This document shows, piece by piece, positions 45,161 through 53,992 of a stretch of 64,000 nt of DNA (position 1 is its first letter; each line of letters starts with the position of its first letter). Both the position numbers and the translations under genes were made by a program. The stretch comes from Clostridiales bacterium. GTDB lineage: Bacteria > Bacillota > Clostridia > Caldicoprobacterales > DTU083. The notes below the pieces were generated by a model. It saw nothing but the letters and a program-made list of their open reading frames with translations, made no database searches and was not told where the DNA came from. The stretch is taken from NCBI GenBank assembly GCA_012839095.1, contig DUOA01000086.1, positions 39,469 to 103,468 on the forward strand, written 5' to 3'.

Positions 45161-45166
45161 ACAGAC

Positions 45167-46198
45167 ATTAATAACACAATAGCTGTAATAGGCGCAGGCA
45201 GCTGGGGAACTGCATTGGCGGTTCTTCTTGCCCGTAAGAATTACAGGGTAAATCTGTGGGTTTATTTAAAAGAACAATACGAAGACATGATTAGGAAAGG
45301 GGAAAACCGGACCTATCTGCCGGGAGTCGGTATTCCATCAAATATAAACCTGTTTCTGGATCTTAAGGATGCCGTGGCAGGGCAGCAAGTAATCCTGCTG
45401 GCTGTACCTTCCCAGGCGGTTCGGGAGACTGCCCGGAAGATATCGCCTTATACAGATAAAAATGCCGTAGTCATAAATGCGGCAAAGGGCCTTGAAGAAA
45501 ATACCAATAAGCGCCTTTCCCAGGTAATTGCAGAAGAAATTCCCCATTCCAGGGTGGCCGTATTGTCCGGCCCCAGCCATGCCGAGGAGGTTGGCAGCAG
45601 GATACCCACAACGGTGGTATGCAGCTCGGAGGATCAGGAGACAGCAGAGCTGGTTCAGGACATTTTTATGAGTCCGGACTTCCGCGTATACACCAATCCC
45701 GACCTTATCGGTGTGGAAATCGGCGGTGCACTAAAGAATATCATAGCCCTGGCAGCAGGCATAAGCGACGGCCTGGGCTATGGCGACAATACCAAGGCAG
45801 CTCTTATGACCAGAGGCGCTTTCGAGATAGCCAGGCTGGGTCAGGCCATGGGCGGTTCGATTCTCACCTTTGCAGGCCTGGCCGGCATAGGAGACCTGAT
45901 TGTAACCTGCACAAGCATGCACAGCCGGAACAGAAGAACCGGAATTCTCATAGGTCAGGGCAAGCCTTTGGAGGAGGCCCTGCAGGAAGTGAATATGGTG
46001 GTGGAGGGTGTCACTACCTGTAAAGCCGCCTATGAGCTTGCCCGTTCACTGAAGGTGGAAATGCCCATCACCGTACAGCTTCATCAGGTCTTGTTTGAGG
46101 GAAAGGATCCATCCCTGACAGTGCGTGAACTGATGCTCAGGGACAAGACCCAGGAGAGCGAATTCCTGGCTGACGATCTGCATAATCAATGGCTTTAG
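45167..46198 (+). CDS. gpsA: Glycerol-3-phosphate dehydrogenase GpsA, apparent ATT start
   Basis: Makes sn-glycerol-3-phosphate from dihydroxyacetone phosphate for phospholipids. The Rossmann motif GAGSWGTALA is at residues 9-18, the catalytic Lys is in GGALKNIIALAAG, and GDLIVTCTS is present. The only stop-free path to a full Rossmann domain begins after the plsY TGA. No ATG, GTG or TTG occurs before the TTG at 45215, and that codon would remove the NAD-binding motif. ATT at 45167 lies six bases after AGGTGA and gives 343 residues, the family norm. ATA at 45179 is less likely. Confidence 0.85.
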   Translation: MNNTIAVIGAGSWGTALAVLLARKNYRVNLWVYLKEQYEDMIRKGENRTYLPGVGIPSNINLFLDLKDAVAGQQVILLAVPSQAVRETARKISPYTDKNAVVINAAKGLEENTNKRLSQVIAEEIPHSRVAVLSGPSHAEEVGSRIPTTVVCSSEDQETAELVQDIFMSPDFRVYTNPDLIGVEIGGALKNIIALAAGISDGLGYGDNTKAALMTRGAFEIARLGQAMGGSILTFAGLAGIGDLIVTCTSMHSRNRRTGILIGQGKPLEEALQEVNMVVEGVTTCKAAYELARSLKVEMPITVQLHQVLFEGKDPSLTVRELMLRDKTQESEFLADDLHNQWL

Positions 46199-46221
46199 AC
46201 AATTTTAGATGATAACTTGTC

Positions 46222-46249
46222 ATATTCCCCCCGCCTTATCCATATACAT
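46222..46249 (+). promoter_or_regulatory. Sigma-E-like promoter of spoIVA
   Basis: ATATT (46222-46226, preceded by TC) is followed after 14 bases by CATATACAT (46241-46249), which resembles the sigma-E pattern KMATATT-14-CATACANT with one mismatch. It lies 52 bases before the spoIVA start, matching known mother-cell control of spoIVA. Confidence 0.6.
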
Positions 46250-46300
46250 GAAGTATGATAAAGCGCAAAAATCGAATTCCTGGAAGGGGGAGGAATATTG

Positions 46301-47779
46301 ATGGAGAAGTTTGACCTGTACCGGGATATAGCCGAACGCACCGACGGAGACATATACATAGGTGTAGTGGGACCGGTTCGGACGGGAAAATCCACATTGA
46401 TAAAAAGAATCATGGATCTGCTGGTTCTTCCCAATATGGAAAATGAATTCAAGAGGGAACGGTCCCGGGATGAGATGCCTCAGAGCGGCGCCGGCCGCAC
46501 CATAATGACCACACAGCCAAAGTTTGTTCCAAATGAAGCGGTACAGATATCCCTAAGCGAGAATGCCAGCCTTAATATTCGGATGGTGGACTGTGTAGGC
46601 TATATGGTAAAGGGAGCCATGGGGCATTTGGAAGGAGATGCCCCCAGGATGGTGCGGACGCCCTGGTTTGATTATGACATACCTTTTGAGGAAGCTGCAG
46701 AAATAGGCACCCGCAAGGTAATAGAGGATCATTCCACCATAGGCCTGGTGGTTACTACCGATGGCAGCATAACGGAGATACCGCGTTCCAACTATATCGA
46801 AGCCGAGGAGAGGGTTATCAGGGAACTGAAGGAGCTTGGCAAGCCCTTTATTATGATCCTGAATACCAAACATCCGGATGACGAGGATACGGTCAAGCTG
46901 AGGAGCACACTGGAGGAAAAGTATGATGTTCCCGTGCTGATAATGGATGTGCTGAATCTGACTGAGGACGATATACACAGCATCTTAAGCCACGTCTTGT
47001 TTGAGTTTCCCATTACCGAAATCAGGATGGATGTGCCCAAATGGGTTCTCAGTCTGGAGGACGATCATTGGCTGATCCAGCATGTACTGAATGCAGCCAG
47101 GCAGGCATCCGGAGAAGTATCACGTATCCGTGACATGGATTTCTTTGGTAAATGCCTTGATGATTCTGAGTTCATGGAACATCCTAAAATAGATAATATT
47201 GACCTGGGAACCGGAAATGTGCGTATCAGGATGGATGTTAAAAACGGCCTCTTCTACAGGATATTGGGGGAAGAGTGCGGATATGAAATAGCAGGGGACT
47301 ACCAGATGATCAGCCTTATGAAGGAACTGGCCCGGGCCAAACGGGAATATGACCGGGTGGCAGAGGCACTTCATGAAGTCAGGGAAGTCGGATATGGACT
47401 GGTGCCGCCTGTAATGGATGAGCTCTCGCTGGAGGAGCCTGAAATCATAAAGCAGGGCGGTCGTTTCGGAGTCCGCCTGAGGGCAAGCGCTCCTTCTCTG
47501 CACTTTATACGTGCAGATATTGAAACCGAGATTTCTCCCATTGTGGGTACGGAAAAGCAAAGCGAGGAGCTGGTCAGATATCTTCTGGATGAATTTGAAA
47601 GTGATCCATCCAAGCTCTGGGCTTCAAATATCTTTGGGAAATCCCTGCATGAGCTGGTTACAGAAGGTTTGTCCAACAAGCTGGCCAGGATGCCGGAGGA
47701 TGCTCAGTTCAAAATTCAGGAAACTCTGCAGAGAATCATAAATGAAGGCAGCGGCGGCCTCATATGCATTATTTTGTAG
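46301..47779 (+). CDS. spoIVA: Spore coat morphogenetic ATPase SpoIVA
   Basis: The ATPase that polymerises on the forespore to anchor coat and cortex assembly. It begins MEKFDLYRDIAERTDGDIYI, with the P-loop GPVRTGKST near residue 29 and a TRAFAC-like GTPase region (NTKHPDD). 492 residues match the family. The ATG at 46301 has GGGGGAGG upstream and gives the family N terminus; the TTG just before is out. It is preceded by a sigma-E-like promoter. Confidence 0.95.
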   Translation: MEKFDLYRDIAERTDGDIYIGVVGPVRTGKSTLIKRIMDLLVLPNMENEFKRERSRDEMPQSGAGRTIMTTQPKFVPNEAVQISLSENASLNIRMVDCVGYMVKGAMGHLEGDAPRMVRTPWFDYDIPFEEAAEIGTRKVIEDHSTIGLVVTTDGSITEIPRSNYIEAEERVIRELKELGKPFIMILNTKHPDDEDTVKLRSTLEEKYDVPVLIMDVLNLTEDDIHSILSHVLFEFPITEIRMDVPKWVLSLEDDHWLIQHVLNAARQASGEVSRIRDMDFFGKCLDDSEFMEHPKIDNIDLGTGNVRIRMDVKNGLFYRILGEECGYEIAGDYQMISLMKELARAKREYDRVAEALHEVREVGYGLVPPVMDELSLEEPEIIKQGGRFGVRLRASAPSLHFIRADIETEISPIVGTEKQSEELVRYLLDEFESDPSKLWASNIFGKSLHELVTEGLSNKLARMPEDAQFKIQETLQRIINEGSGGLICIIL

Positions 47780-47816
47780 GACATAAATAGTTAACAACTG
47801 AAGAGCGGGAAAACCA

Positions 47817-47854
47817 AGGCCTTGGATTTAATTGTTATCCGGGGTCTTTTTTCT
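47817..47854 (+). terminator. Rho-independent terminator after spoIVA
   Basis: AGGCCTTGGAT (47817-47827) pairs with ATCCGGGGTCT (47837-47847) over 11 positions including three G-T wobbles, then a T-tract. The remaining 150 bases before tkt show no firm promoter. Confidence 0.75.
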
Positions 47855-48004
47855 TGAATAGCCTGACAGCTTTGGATATAATCAAATTGTTACGGAAATG
47901 TTGAGCGTGGATATGCTTAGCAGTGAACTTGTAAAAAGGAAAAAGAAATAGTAAGATTAATAGGTACGGTAGAAAAAATAGAAATACAGGAGGATAAATG
48001 AAGT

Positions 48005-49993
48005 ATGAACAAGATTGACCAGTTATCGATTAACACCATACGCGTTCTGTCCGCAGAAGGTGTTGAAAAAGCAAAATCCGGTCATCCCGGCATGCCGATG
48101 GGAGCCGCACCAATGGCCTATACCCTGTGGGCAAGGGTTATGAAGCACAACCCGGCAAACCCGGAATGGGCAGACAGGGATCGCTTTATTTTGTCCGCAG
48201 GTCATGGTTCCATGCTTATCTACTCCCTGCTTCACCTTTTTGGTTACGGTCTGAGCATGGAGGAACTGATGAATTTCAGACAATGGGGCAGCAAAACTCC
48301 CGGTCATCCGGAATACGGGCATACTGTCGGGGTGGAAGTTACCACCGGTCCCCTGGGACAGGGAATTTCAAATGCTGTGGGCATGGCTATGGCTGAAGCT
48401 CATTTGGCAGCCAAATTCAACAGACCGGGGCATGAAATAGTCAACCACTATACATATGCGCTTTGCGGCGACGGCTGCCTGATGGAGGGCATTGCCAGTG
48501 AAGCCGCTTCCCTGGCAGGGACTTTGAAATTGGGAAAGCTAATTGTGCTTTATGATTCCAACTCCATTACCATTGAAGGAAGCACGGACATAGCCTTTAC
48601 CGAAAATGTCGGAAAGCGTTTTGAGGCCTATGGCTGGCATGTGCTGAAGGTAGAGGACGGCAATGATGTGGATGCAATAGAGGCTGCTATCCTTGAAGCA
48701 AAAAAGGAAACCGGCAGACCCAGCCTGATCGAAATTATCACCGAGATTGGGTATGGTTCACCGGCAAAACAAGGCAAGGCTTCCGCTCACGGCGAACCTC
48801 TTGGCACAGACAATCTGCTGGAAGCCAAGAAATTCCTGAATTACAATACCGAAGAAGATTTCCATGTACCCCGGGAAGTTCGTGAACACATGAAAGCCCT
48901 TCAGGAGCGGGGAAAGAAAGCTCAGGAAGAATGGGACAGGCTGTGGGCATCCTATCAGGAGAAATATCCGGAACTGGCTGAAGAATGGGAAGACTGGCAA
49001 AATACCGGGCTTAAGGCTGACCTTTTAAACGACGAATCCTACTGGCATTTTGAGGGCAATGCAGCCACCCGAGCTGCATCCGGTGAAGTGTTGAATCGCC
49101 TTGCAGAGCTGCTTCCCAACCTCATAGGAGGCTCAGCCGATCTGGCACCTTCCAATAAGTCGGATATGAAGAAAAGAGGCACATTTACTGCAGAGGATTA
49201 TTCCGGATCCAATATACATTTTGGTGTCCGTGAGCATGCTATGGCAGCCATAGCCAACGGCATGAGCGTTCATGGAGGGCTTAAGCCCTATGTGGCTACC
49301 TTCCTGGTCTTCAGCGACTACATGAAGGGAGCCATGCGCTTATCTGCCCTGATGAAACAGCCTGTGATCTACATTCTGACTCATGACAGCATAGGTGTAG
49401 GGGAAGACGGGCCCACTCACCAGCCCATCGAGCATCTGGCTTCCCTCAGAAGTATTCCCAACTTTACGGTTATTCGTCCTGCCGATTCCAGGGAAACTGC
49501 TGCTGCATACCTGTCGGCACTGACCAGAACAGACAGCCCCACAGCCTTTATTCTGACCAGGCAGAATCTGCCTCTGCTTGACGGGACAGGCCCGGATGCA
49601 CTGAAGGGTGCCTATATCCTGTCCGACTCGGATAAGGAAGTGCCAGACATCATCCTGATGGCAACCGGTTCAGAAGTGCATTTGATCGTAGAGGCACAGA
49701 AGGTCCTTAAGGAGCAGGGAATCGATGCAAGGGTGGTCAGCATGCCATCCTGGGAAATCTTTGATGAGCAGACAGAGGAATACAAGGAAAAGGTACTGCC
49801 GAAGAGCGTAACCGCCAGGCTGGGAGTGGAGGCAGCTTCTTCCTTTGGTTGGCACAAATATGTAGGACTGGACGGAGATACGGTTACCATGGACAGTTTC
49901 GGTGCATCTGCTCCGGCCGGCATTCTGTTTAAGGAGTTTGGCTTTACAGTAGAAAATGTTGTCAGTAGAGCATTGAAGCTGCTTGGAAGATAA
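48005..49993 (+). CDS. tkt: Transketolase
   Basis: A thiamine-diphosphate enzyme of the pentose phosphate pathway (662 residues, the full-length single-polypeptide form). It has [14 protein letters not shown] at the N terminus, the GDG cofactor motif in [45 protein letters not shown] and FGASAPAG near the end. AGGAGG lies before the ATG. It is monocistronic, with terminators on both sides. Confidence 0.97.
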   Translation: MNKIDQLSINTIRVLSAEGVEKAKSGHPGMPMGAAPMAYTLWARVMKHNPANPEWADRDRFILSAGHGSMLIYSLLHLFGYGLSMEELMNFRQWGSKTPGHPEYGHTVGVEVTTGPLGQGISNAVGMAMAEAHLAAKFNRPGHEIVNHYTYALCGDGCLMEGIASEAASLAGTLKLGKLIVLYDSNSITIEGSTDIAFTENVGKRFEAYGWHVLKVEDGNDVDAIEAAILEAKKETGRPSLIEIITEIGYGSPAKQGKASAHGEPLGTDNLLEAKKFLNYNTEEDFHVPREVREHMKALQERGKKAQEEWDRLWASYQEKYPELAEEWEDWQNTGLKADLLNDESYWHFEGNAATRAASGEVLNRLAELLPNLIGGSADLAPSNKSDMKKRGTFTAEDYSGSNIHFGVREHAMAAIANGMSVHGGLKPYVATFLVFSDYMKGAMRLSALMKQPVIYILTHDSIGVGEDGPTHQPIEHLASLRSIPNFTVIRPADSRETAAAYLSALTRTDSPTAFILTRQNLPLLDGTGPDALKGAYILSDSDKEVPDIILMATGSEVHLIVEAQKVLKEQGIDARVVSMPSWEIFDEQTEEYKEKVLPKSVTARLGVEAASSFGWHKYVGLDGDTVTMDSFGASAPAGILFKEFGFTVENVVSRALKLLGR

Positions 49994-50085
49994 GTCTGGA
50001 TACACTTTAGCGCAATCAGAAGAACATGGATGATTAGGTGTAAAGTACCGGAAATAAATTGGCTTTAGTCACTTTAAAAGTGAAC

Positions 50086-50132
50086 AGCATCAGGGGGTAT
50101 CAGCCGCAAACAGGCATGATGCTCCCTTTTTT
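50086..50132 (+). terminator. Terminator after transketolase
   Basis: AGCATCA (50086-50092) pairs with TGATGCT (50117-50123), followed by CCC and six T. Confidence 0.65.
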
Positions 50133-50205
50133 CTTAATTCACTAACAATATCTATACTTCTAAAGATGTAATCGTAAATATTTCATATCTTAGCAATCCA
50201 TAATA

Positions 50206-50219
50206 CGAACATATGTTTG
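50206..50219. promoter_or_regulatory. LexA-type SOS box
   Basis: CGAACATATGTTTG matches the Gram-positive LexA (Cheo/DinR) box CGAAC-N4-GTTCG with one change in the right arm. Its last three bases overlap the -35 hexamer of the following promoter, so bound LexA would block RNA polymerase. Confidence 0.85.
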
Positions 50220-50245
50220 ACATGGCTGTCTTCTTGTGTTATATT
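50217..50245 (+). promoter_or_regulatory. Sigma-A promoter of the radical-SAM DNA repair operon
   Basis: TTGACA (50217-50222), exactly 17 bases, TATATT (50240-50245). Transcription would start about 50 bases before the first gene. Confidence 0.85.
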
Positions 50246-50303
50246 CTTATCAGGAAAAGCAAACTCGGAATTTACATAAAGTCGTGAGAAAGGACATTCA
50301 CTC

Positions 50304-51614
50304 ATGGAGCTGAAAAACAAGGTCGGAATCTTAGCAGATGCAGCCAAATATGATGTGTCCTGTTCTTCCAGCGGCAGCAGCAGGGAAGGTGAAAAAGGCA
50401 GTCTGGGACATGCCGTTCCGGCAGGGATCTGCCACAGCTGGTCAGATGACGGCCGCTGCATCTCCCTGCTTAAGATCCTGATGACCAATAACTGCATCTA
50501 TGACTGCAAGTATTGTGTGAACCGGGTATCCAATGACGTCCCCAGGGTAATGCTGACACCGGATGAACTGGTGTATCTGACTATCAATTTCTACAGGCGT
50601 AACTATATTGAAGGGTTGTTTCTCAGCTCAGGTGTGTTTCGAAGCCCCGACTATACCATGGAGCTGATGATAGAAGCGATAAAGAAACTACGATATGAAT
50701 ACAATTTCCAGGGATATATTCATTTGAAGGCCATACCCGGATGCGACAGGCGATTGCTTACAGAAGCCGGCATGCTGGCGGATCGTATGAGTGTAAACAT
50801 AGAAACGCCTACCAGCGACAGCCTGAAGCTTCTGGCTCCTCAGAAGAATAAGGAAGCTCTTGTGGGGCCCATGTATTTTATTAAGGAACGTATACTGGAA
50901 GAGAGGGAAAACCGCCGCATTTTTAAAGCTTCTCCGAAATTCATACCTGCAGGTCAGAGCACCCAGTTGATAGTGGGGGCCACACCCGAAAGTGATTTGA
51001 GGATCCTTACCCTGTCCCAGGGATTGTACAGAAGGCTGCAGATGAAAAGAGTCTATTATTCCGCCTATATGCCGGTGGTTTTCCATCCTATGCTGCCGGC
51101 AGTGGAAAAGCCGCCGCTTTTAAGAGAGCACAGGCTGTACCAGGCAGACTGGCTGCTGCGATTTTATGGCTTTTCTGCCGAAGAGCTGTTGGATTACGAT
51201 AATCCTAATCTTGACTCCTTAATTGATCCTAAATCCGATTGGGCAGTCAGGAACTACCACTTGTTCCCGGTGGAGATTAATAAGGCAGAGTATGAGATGC
51301 TGCTTCGCGTGCCCGGAATTGGTGTGAAATCAGCAGAGAAAATTCTGCGGGCCAGGCGGATAAGAGCTTTGGATTATGACAATCTGAAGAAGATCGGGGT
51401 GGTGCTGAAACGGGCCAGACACTTCATAACCTGCAAGGGCAAATTTTACGGGAGTACCTTCAGGGAAGAGTATCAGCTGAGGCAGCAGCTGATGCCCTAT
51501 CAGGCTGCTAAAAAGATTCGGATAGAGGATGGGGAGCAATTGAGCTTTTTCAGCCAAATCCTGCCCCGGTCCGAAGAACAGAGCCGCTTTCTTGTCAGGG
51601 CAGGTGAGGTATAA
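50304..51614 (+). CDS. Putative DNA modification/repair radical-SAM protein
   Basis: A radical-SAM protein matching the family catalogued as TIGR03916. The cluster motif is C64xxxC68xxC71 (NNCIYDCKYCVNR), followed by IHLKAIPGCDRRLL and NIETPTSDSLKLLAP. At residues about 333-352 is a helix-hairpin-helix, LLRVPGIGVKSAEKIL, a non-specific DNA-binding motif. 436 residues. The reaction is not known, but the DNA-binding part and its constant partner support DNA repair or modification. It starts behind AAAGGA, under a LexA-type promoter, and joins the next gene with no gap. Confidence 0.87.
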   Translation: MELKNKVGILADAAKYDVSCSSSGSSREGEKGSLGHAVPAGICHSWSDDGRCISLLKILMTNNCIYDCKYCVNRVSNDVPRVMLTPDELVYLTINFYRRNYIEGLFLSSGVFRSPDYTMELMIEAIKKLRYEYNFQGYIHLKAIPGCDRRLLTEAGMLADRMSVNIETPTSDSLKLLAPQKNKEALVGPMYFIKERILEERENRRIFKASPKFIPAGQSTQLIVGATPESDLRILTLSQGLYRRLQMKRVYYSAYMPVVFHPMLPAVEKPPLLREHRLYQADWLLRFYGFSAEELLDYDNPNLDSLIDPKSDWAVRNYHLFPVEINKAEYEMLLRVPGIGVKSAEKILRARRIRALDYDNLKKIGVVLKRARHFITCKGKFYGSTFREEYQLRQQLMPYQAAKKIRIEDGEQLSFFSQILPRSEEQSRFLVRAGEV

Positions 51615-52352
51615 ATGCTTCGTTATATATTCGACGGTACCTTTGAAGGCCTGTTAACCTGCATCTACGAGGCCTTCTACCGCCGACAGTCACCTGACAG
51701 CATTTGCTGCTGGTATCAGCTTCAGGAGGATTTAATAAGCTGCTGCACCGAGATCCGGACTGACCAGGAGAAAGCCGACAGGGTCCTTAAGTCAATCCGC
51801 AGCAAGATATCAGCCAAAGCTCTGGATCATGCTTTCCATGCATATCTATCAGAAATCGATGATATTGGCGTTTGGATATACCGTTATCTGAAGCTGGGCT
51901 GGAAGATTGGCCCCTCTGTGGACAGCTGCCTCTGGGAGGACGAGGTCCAGATGGTTCAAAAGGCTGCCCGAAAGACAGAGGGGGAGTGCCACAGGATGTT
52001 GGGCCTGCTTCGCTTCCGGGAGCTCCAGAGCGGCATATTCTATGCTCCCATGGGTCCGGATCACAATATAGTCAGCCTGCTGGCACCACATTTTGCCAAA
52101 CGTTTATCCGACCAGCCTTGGATGATTCATGATGTGAAAAGAGACATCGCTGCCATTTATGACAGGAAGGACTGGACCATTGCCCTTATCCGGCAGAAAA
52201 AAGCCCTGCCCCTTCACGGCGATGAATTGGAGTTCCAGCGTATGTGGAAGCAGTATTTTAAAAGCGTGGCTATAAGCAGCAGGCGCAATCTCAGGCTGCA
52301 GAAGCATTTCATGCCCAGCCGTTACTGGCGGTATCTGGTTGAGAAGAACTGA
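51615..52352 (+). CDS. TIGR03915-type DNA metabolism protein (DUF4130)
   Basis: A 245-residue protein of the TIGR03915/DUF4130 family. It begins RYIFDGTFEGLLTCIYEAF, ends GDELEFQRMWKQYFKSVAI with RLQKHFMPSRYWRYL, and so carries the usual DUF4130 blocks. It lacks the fused uracil-DNA-glycosylase domain seen in some relatives. It starts directly after the radical-SAM stop and is almost certainly its partner. Its biochemical role is unproven. It is convergent with thpR, four bases away. Confidence 0.84.
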   Translation: MLRYIFDGTFEGLLTCIYEAFYRRQSPDSICCWYQLQEDLISCCTEIRTDQEKADRVLKSIRSKISAKALDHAFHAYLSEIDDIGVWIYRYLKLGWKIGPSVDSCLWEDEVQMVQKAARKTEGECHRMLGLLRFRELQSGIFYAPMGPDHNIVSLLAPHFAKRLSDQPWMIHDVKRDIAAIYDRKDWTIALIRQKKALPLHGDELEFQRMWKQYFKSVAISSRRNLRLQKHFMPSRYWRYLVEKN

Positions 52353-52356
52353 TACG

Positions 52357-52887
52357 TCAATGCTGCAGCTTTCTTCTATAAAGCTCAGTGTATGTAAGCT
52401 TACCATTTATCCGATCCGATCTCATCAGACTTATGGCATCCAGATTGGTTTCAAAAGGCTCGCCCATCAGACTGTCAGGGCTTACCTGACGTCGCAGGAC
52501 AACTCTTCTGGCCAATGTTATATGGGGAGAAAAGGTTCTTTTCTCCAGTATAAAACCTTCATGAGTCAGCTTATCACACAGGCTGCGCTGAATCCGCTCC
52601 AAGTCGGTGTTTTTCCTAAGACCAACCCACCAGATATCCCCACCCCGGCGCCTAAAGGATCCTGTATGGTCAAAGGTCAGCCTAGTTGATTCACCTTTGG
52701 TAGTGTCTACAGCCTTTTTGACTGCAGGGATTCGGTTTTGCTCTGTTTCACCCAAAAAGACCAATGTTAGATGCAGATTATCCGGGCGGGTAAAAGTGCC
52801 TGAGGCGGCAGCTCGTAAACGATCCTGAACAGCCATAAGCCTGTTTCTTGTTTCCATGTCGAAATTGACGGCAATGAACAACCGCAT
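52357..52887 (-). CDS. thpR: RNA 2',3'-cyclic phosphodiesterase ThpR (LigT family)
   Basis: A 2H phosphoesterase that opens 2',3'-cyclic phosphates on RNA. Both catalytic motifs are present: HLTLVFLG near residue 38 and HITLARRV near residue 122. 176 residues, standard. The ATG at 52887 has AGGAGG six bases upstream; the ATG at 52914 lacks one. It lies 34 bases after the histidinol phosphatase gene on the same strand and is likely co-transcribed with it. Confidence 0.9.
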   Translation of the reverse strand: MRLFIAVNFDMETRNRLMAVQDRLRAAASGTFTRPDNLHLTLVFLGETEQNRIPAVKKAVDTTKGESTRLTFDHTGSFRRRGGDIWWVGLRKNTDLERIQRSLCDKLTHEGFILEKRTFSPHITLARRVVLRRQVSPDSLMGEPFETNLDAISLMRSDRINGKLTYTELYRRKLQH

Positions 52888-52921
52888 AGCATGCCTCCTG
52901 TGCATATATTCCATATACAGT

Positions 52922-53722
52922 TTATATCCTTATAAACTCAGGCTTCATCTCCGAAAAAGCTGCAACATAATCAAATCCTGCATACTTCAGGCATTCCACA
53001 GCCCGCTTGTATTCGTAACCTATAAAGGCAGCATTATGGGCATCGGAGCCGATGGTTACAATTTCACCGCCCAGCTCCCTGAACCATTTCAGAACCTCCG
53101 GATGCGGATGGGGCTGGTTGGATGAGTGACGAAAGCCTGCTGTGTTAAGTTCAATGCCCTTGCCCTTCTGAACCAGTAATCTGAGAATGGCTTCCGTCAA
53201 ATCCAGTCCGATCCTGTAATCCTGGGGCTTGTATTCATAGGGTGAATACCTTCTGAAATAATCCAAATGTCCCAGTACATTGAAGTTGTCGTAGTCTTTA
53301 AGCAAATCCAAAATAGTATGGTAGTAATCAGTATAGCTTTTAATCTTATCACGGGTATGAAAATAAGTTCTGAAATAGGGATCTTCTCCGTTTACCAGAT
53401 GGACTGAGGCAATGACAAAGTCAAAGGGATATTTCACAGTAAGATCAGCTGCCATTTCCAGGGTCCAATCCTGCAGGCCGATCTCAATCCCTTTTTTCAC
53501 CTTAAGACGACCCTTAAAATCTTCCCTTATGCGCTCAAGTTCGCTTATATACTGATTCATGTCCTTTATCTGGAAAGCCTTTTCATTGTCGGGCAGATCT
53601 ATATCCATGTGATCAGTAACAGCTATTTCTTTCAATTCCAGCGAGACAGCCTGCCTGCATGCTTCCTCCATGGTCATTTCACCATCAGGAGAGAAGGTAG
53701 AGTGCACGTGATAGTCAAGCAT
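52922..53722 (-). CDS. hisK: PHP-family histidinol-phosphatase
   Basis: The histidinol-phosphate phosphatase of Gram-positives (HisK/HisJ), acting late in histidine synthesis. The PHP motifs HVHSTFS, TDHMD, HLVNGEDPYF, GHLDYFRRYSP and GSDAHN supply the metal ligands. 266 residues. I start at the ATG at 53722, six bases after AAAGGAG; a TTG upstream has none. It is divergent from hisZ and has its own promoter, so both directions of the histidine pathway share one control region. Confidence 0.93.
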   Translation of the reverse strand: MLDYHVHSTFSPDGEMTMEEACRQAVSLELKEIAVTDHMDIDLPDNEKAFQIKDMNQYISELERIREDFKGRLKVKKGIEIGLQDWTLEMAADLTVKYPFDFVIASVHLVNGEDPYFRTYFHTRDKIKSYTDYYHTILDLLKDYDNFNVLGHLDYFRRYSPYEYKPQDYRIGLDLTEAILRLLVQKGKGIELNTAGFRHSSNQPHPHPEVLKWFRELGGEIVTIGSDAHNAAFIGYEYKRAVECLKYAGFDYVAAFSEMKPEFIRI

Positions 53723-53802
53723 TATATACTCCTTTATCAAATTCTGTACCCAGCCGAATACTTAACTGATTCAACAGTCGGATACAACTACAGTACAAAG
53801 GT

Positions 53803-53831
53803 ATTGTAATATTGCTATCCTGATAAGTCAA
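53803..53831 (-). promoter_or_regulatory. Sigma-A promoter of hisK-thpR
   Basis: On the minus strand TTGACT (53831-53826) is followed after 17 bases by TACAAT (53808-53803), 81 bases before the hisK start. Confidence 0.75.
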
Positions 53832-53887
53832 CTGAAGCAGTCTCAAACATTATTCTTGATGGTTTCACCGGAAAATTGAAATTCCTG

Positions 53888-53916
53888 TTGACAGAAGGAG
53901 GCAGTAAGAGTATAAT
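53888..53916 (+). promoter_or_regulatory. Consensus sigma-A promoter of the his operon
   Basis: TTGACA (53888-53893), 17 bases, TATAAT (53911-53916): a perfect match to consensus. The start of transcription falls near 53923, so any coding start before that is excluded. Confidence 0.92.
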
Positions 53917-53992
53917 AATTTCAATACTTTACCACGATAAACTGATAAAGCAACAAAGTACTGTCGTGCGATTATATGTAAAAAGAAAAGCG

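Noticed and set aside
45215..45217. TTG at 45215 as the start of gpsA
   Set aside because: It would remove the NAD-binding GAGSWG motif, which is encoded in frame just upstream.
53876..53992. An upstream extension of hisZ beginning at an ATG at 53876
   Set aside because: A perfect TTGACA-17-TATAAT promoter lies at 53888-53916, inside that extension, and the extra residues do not resemble HisZ.
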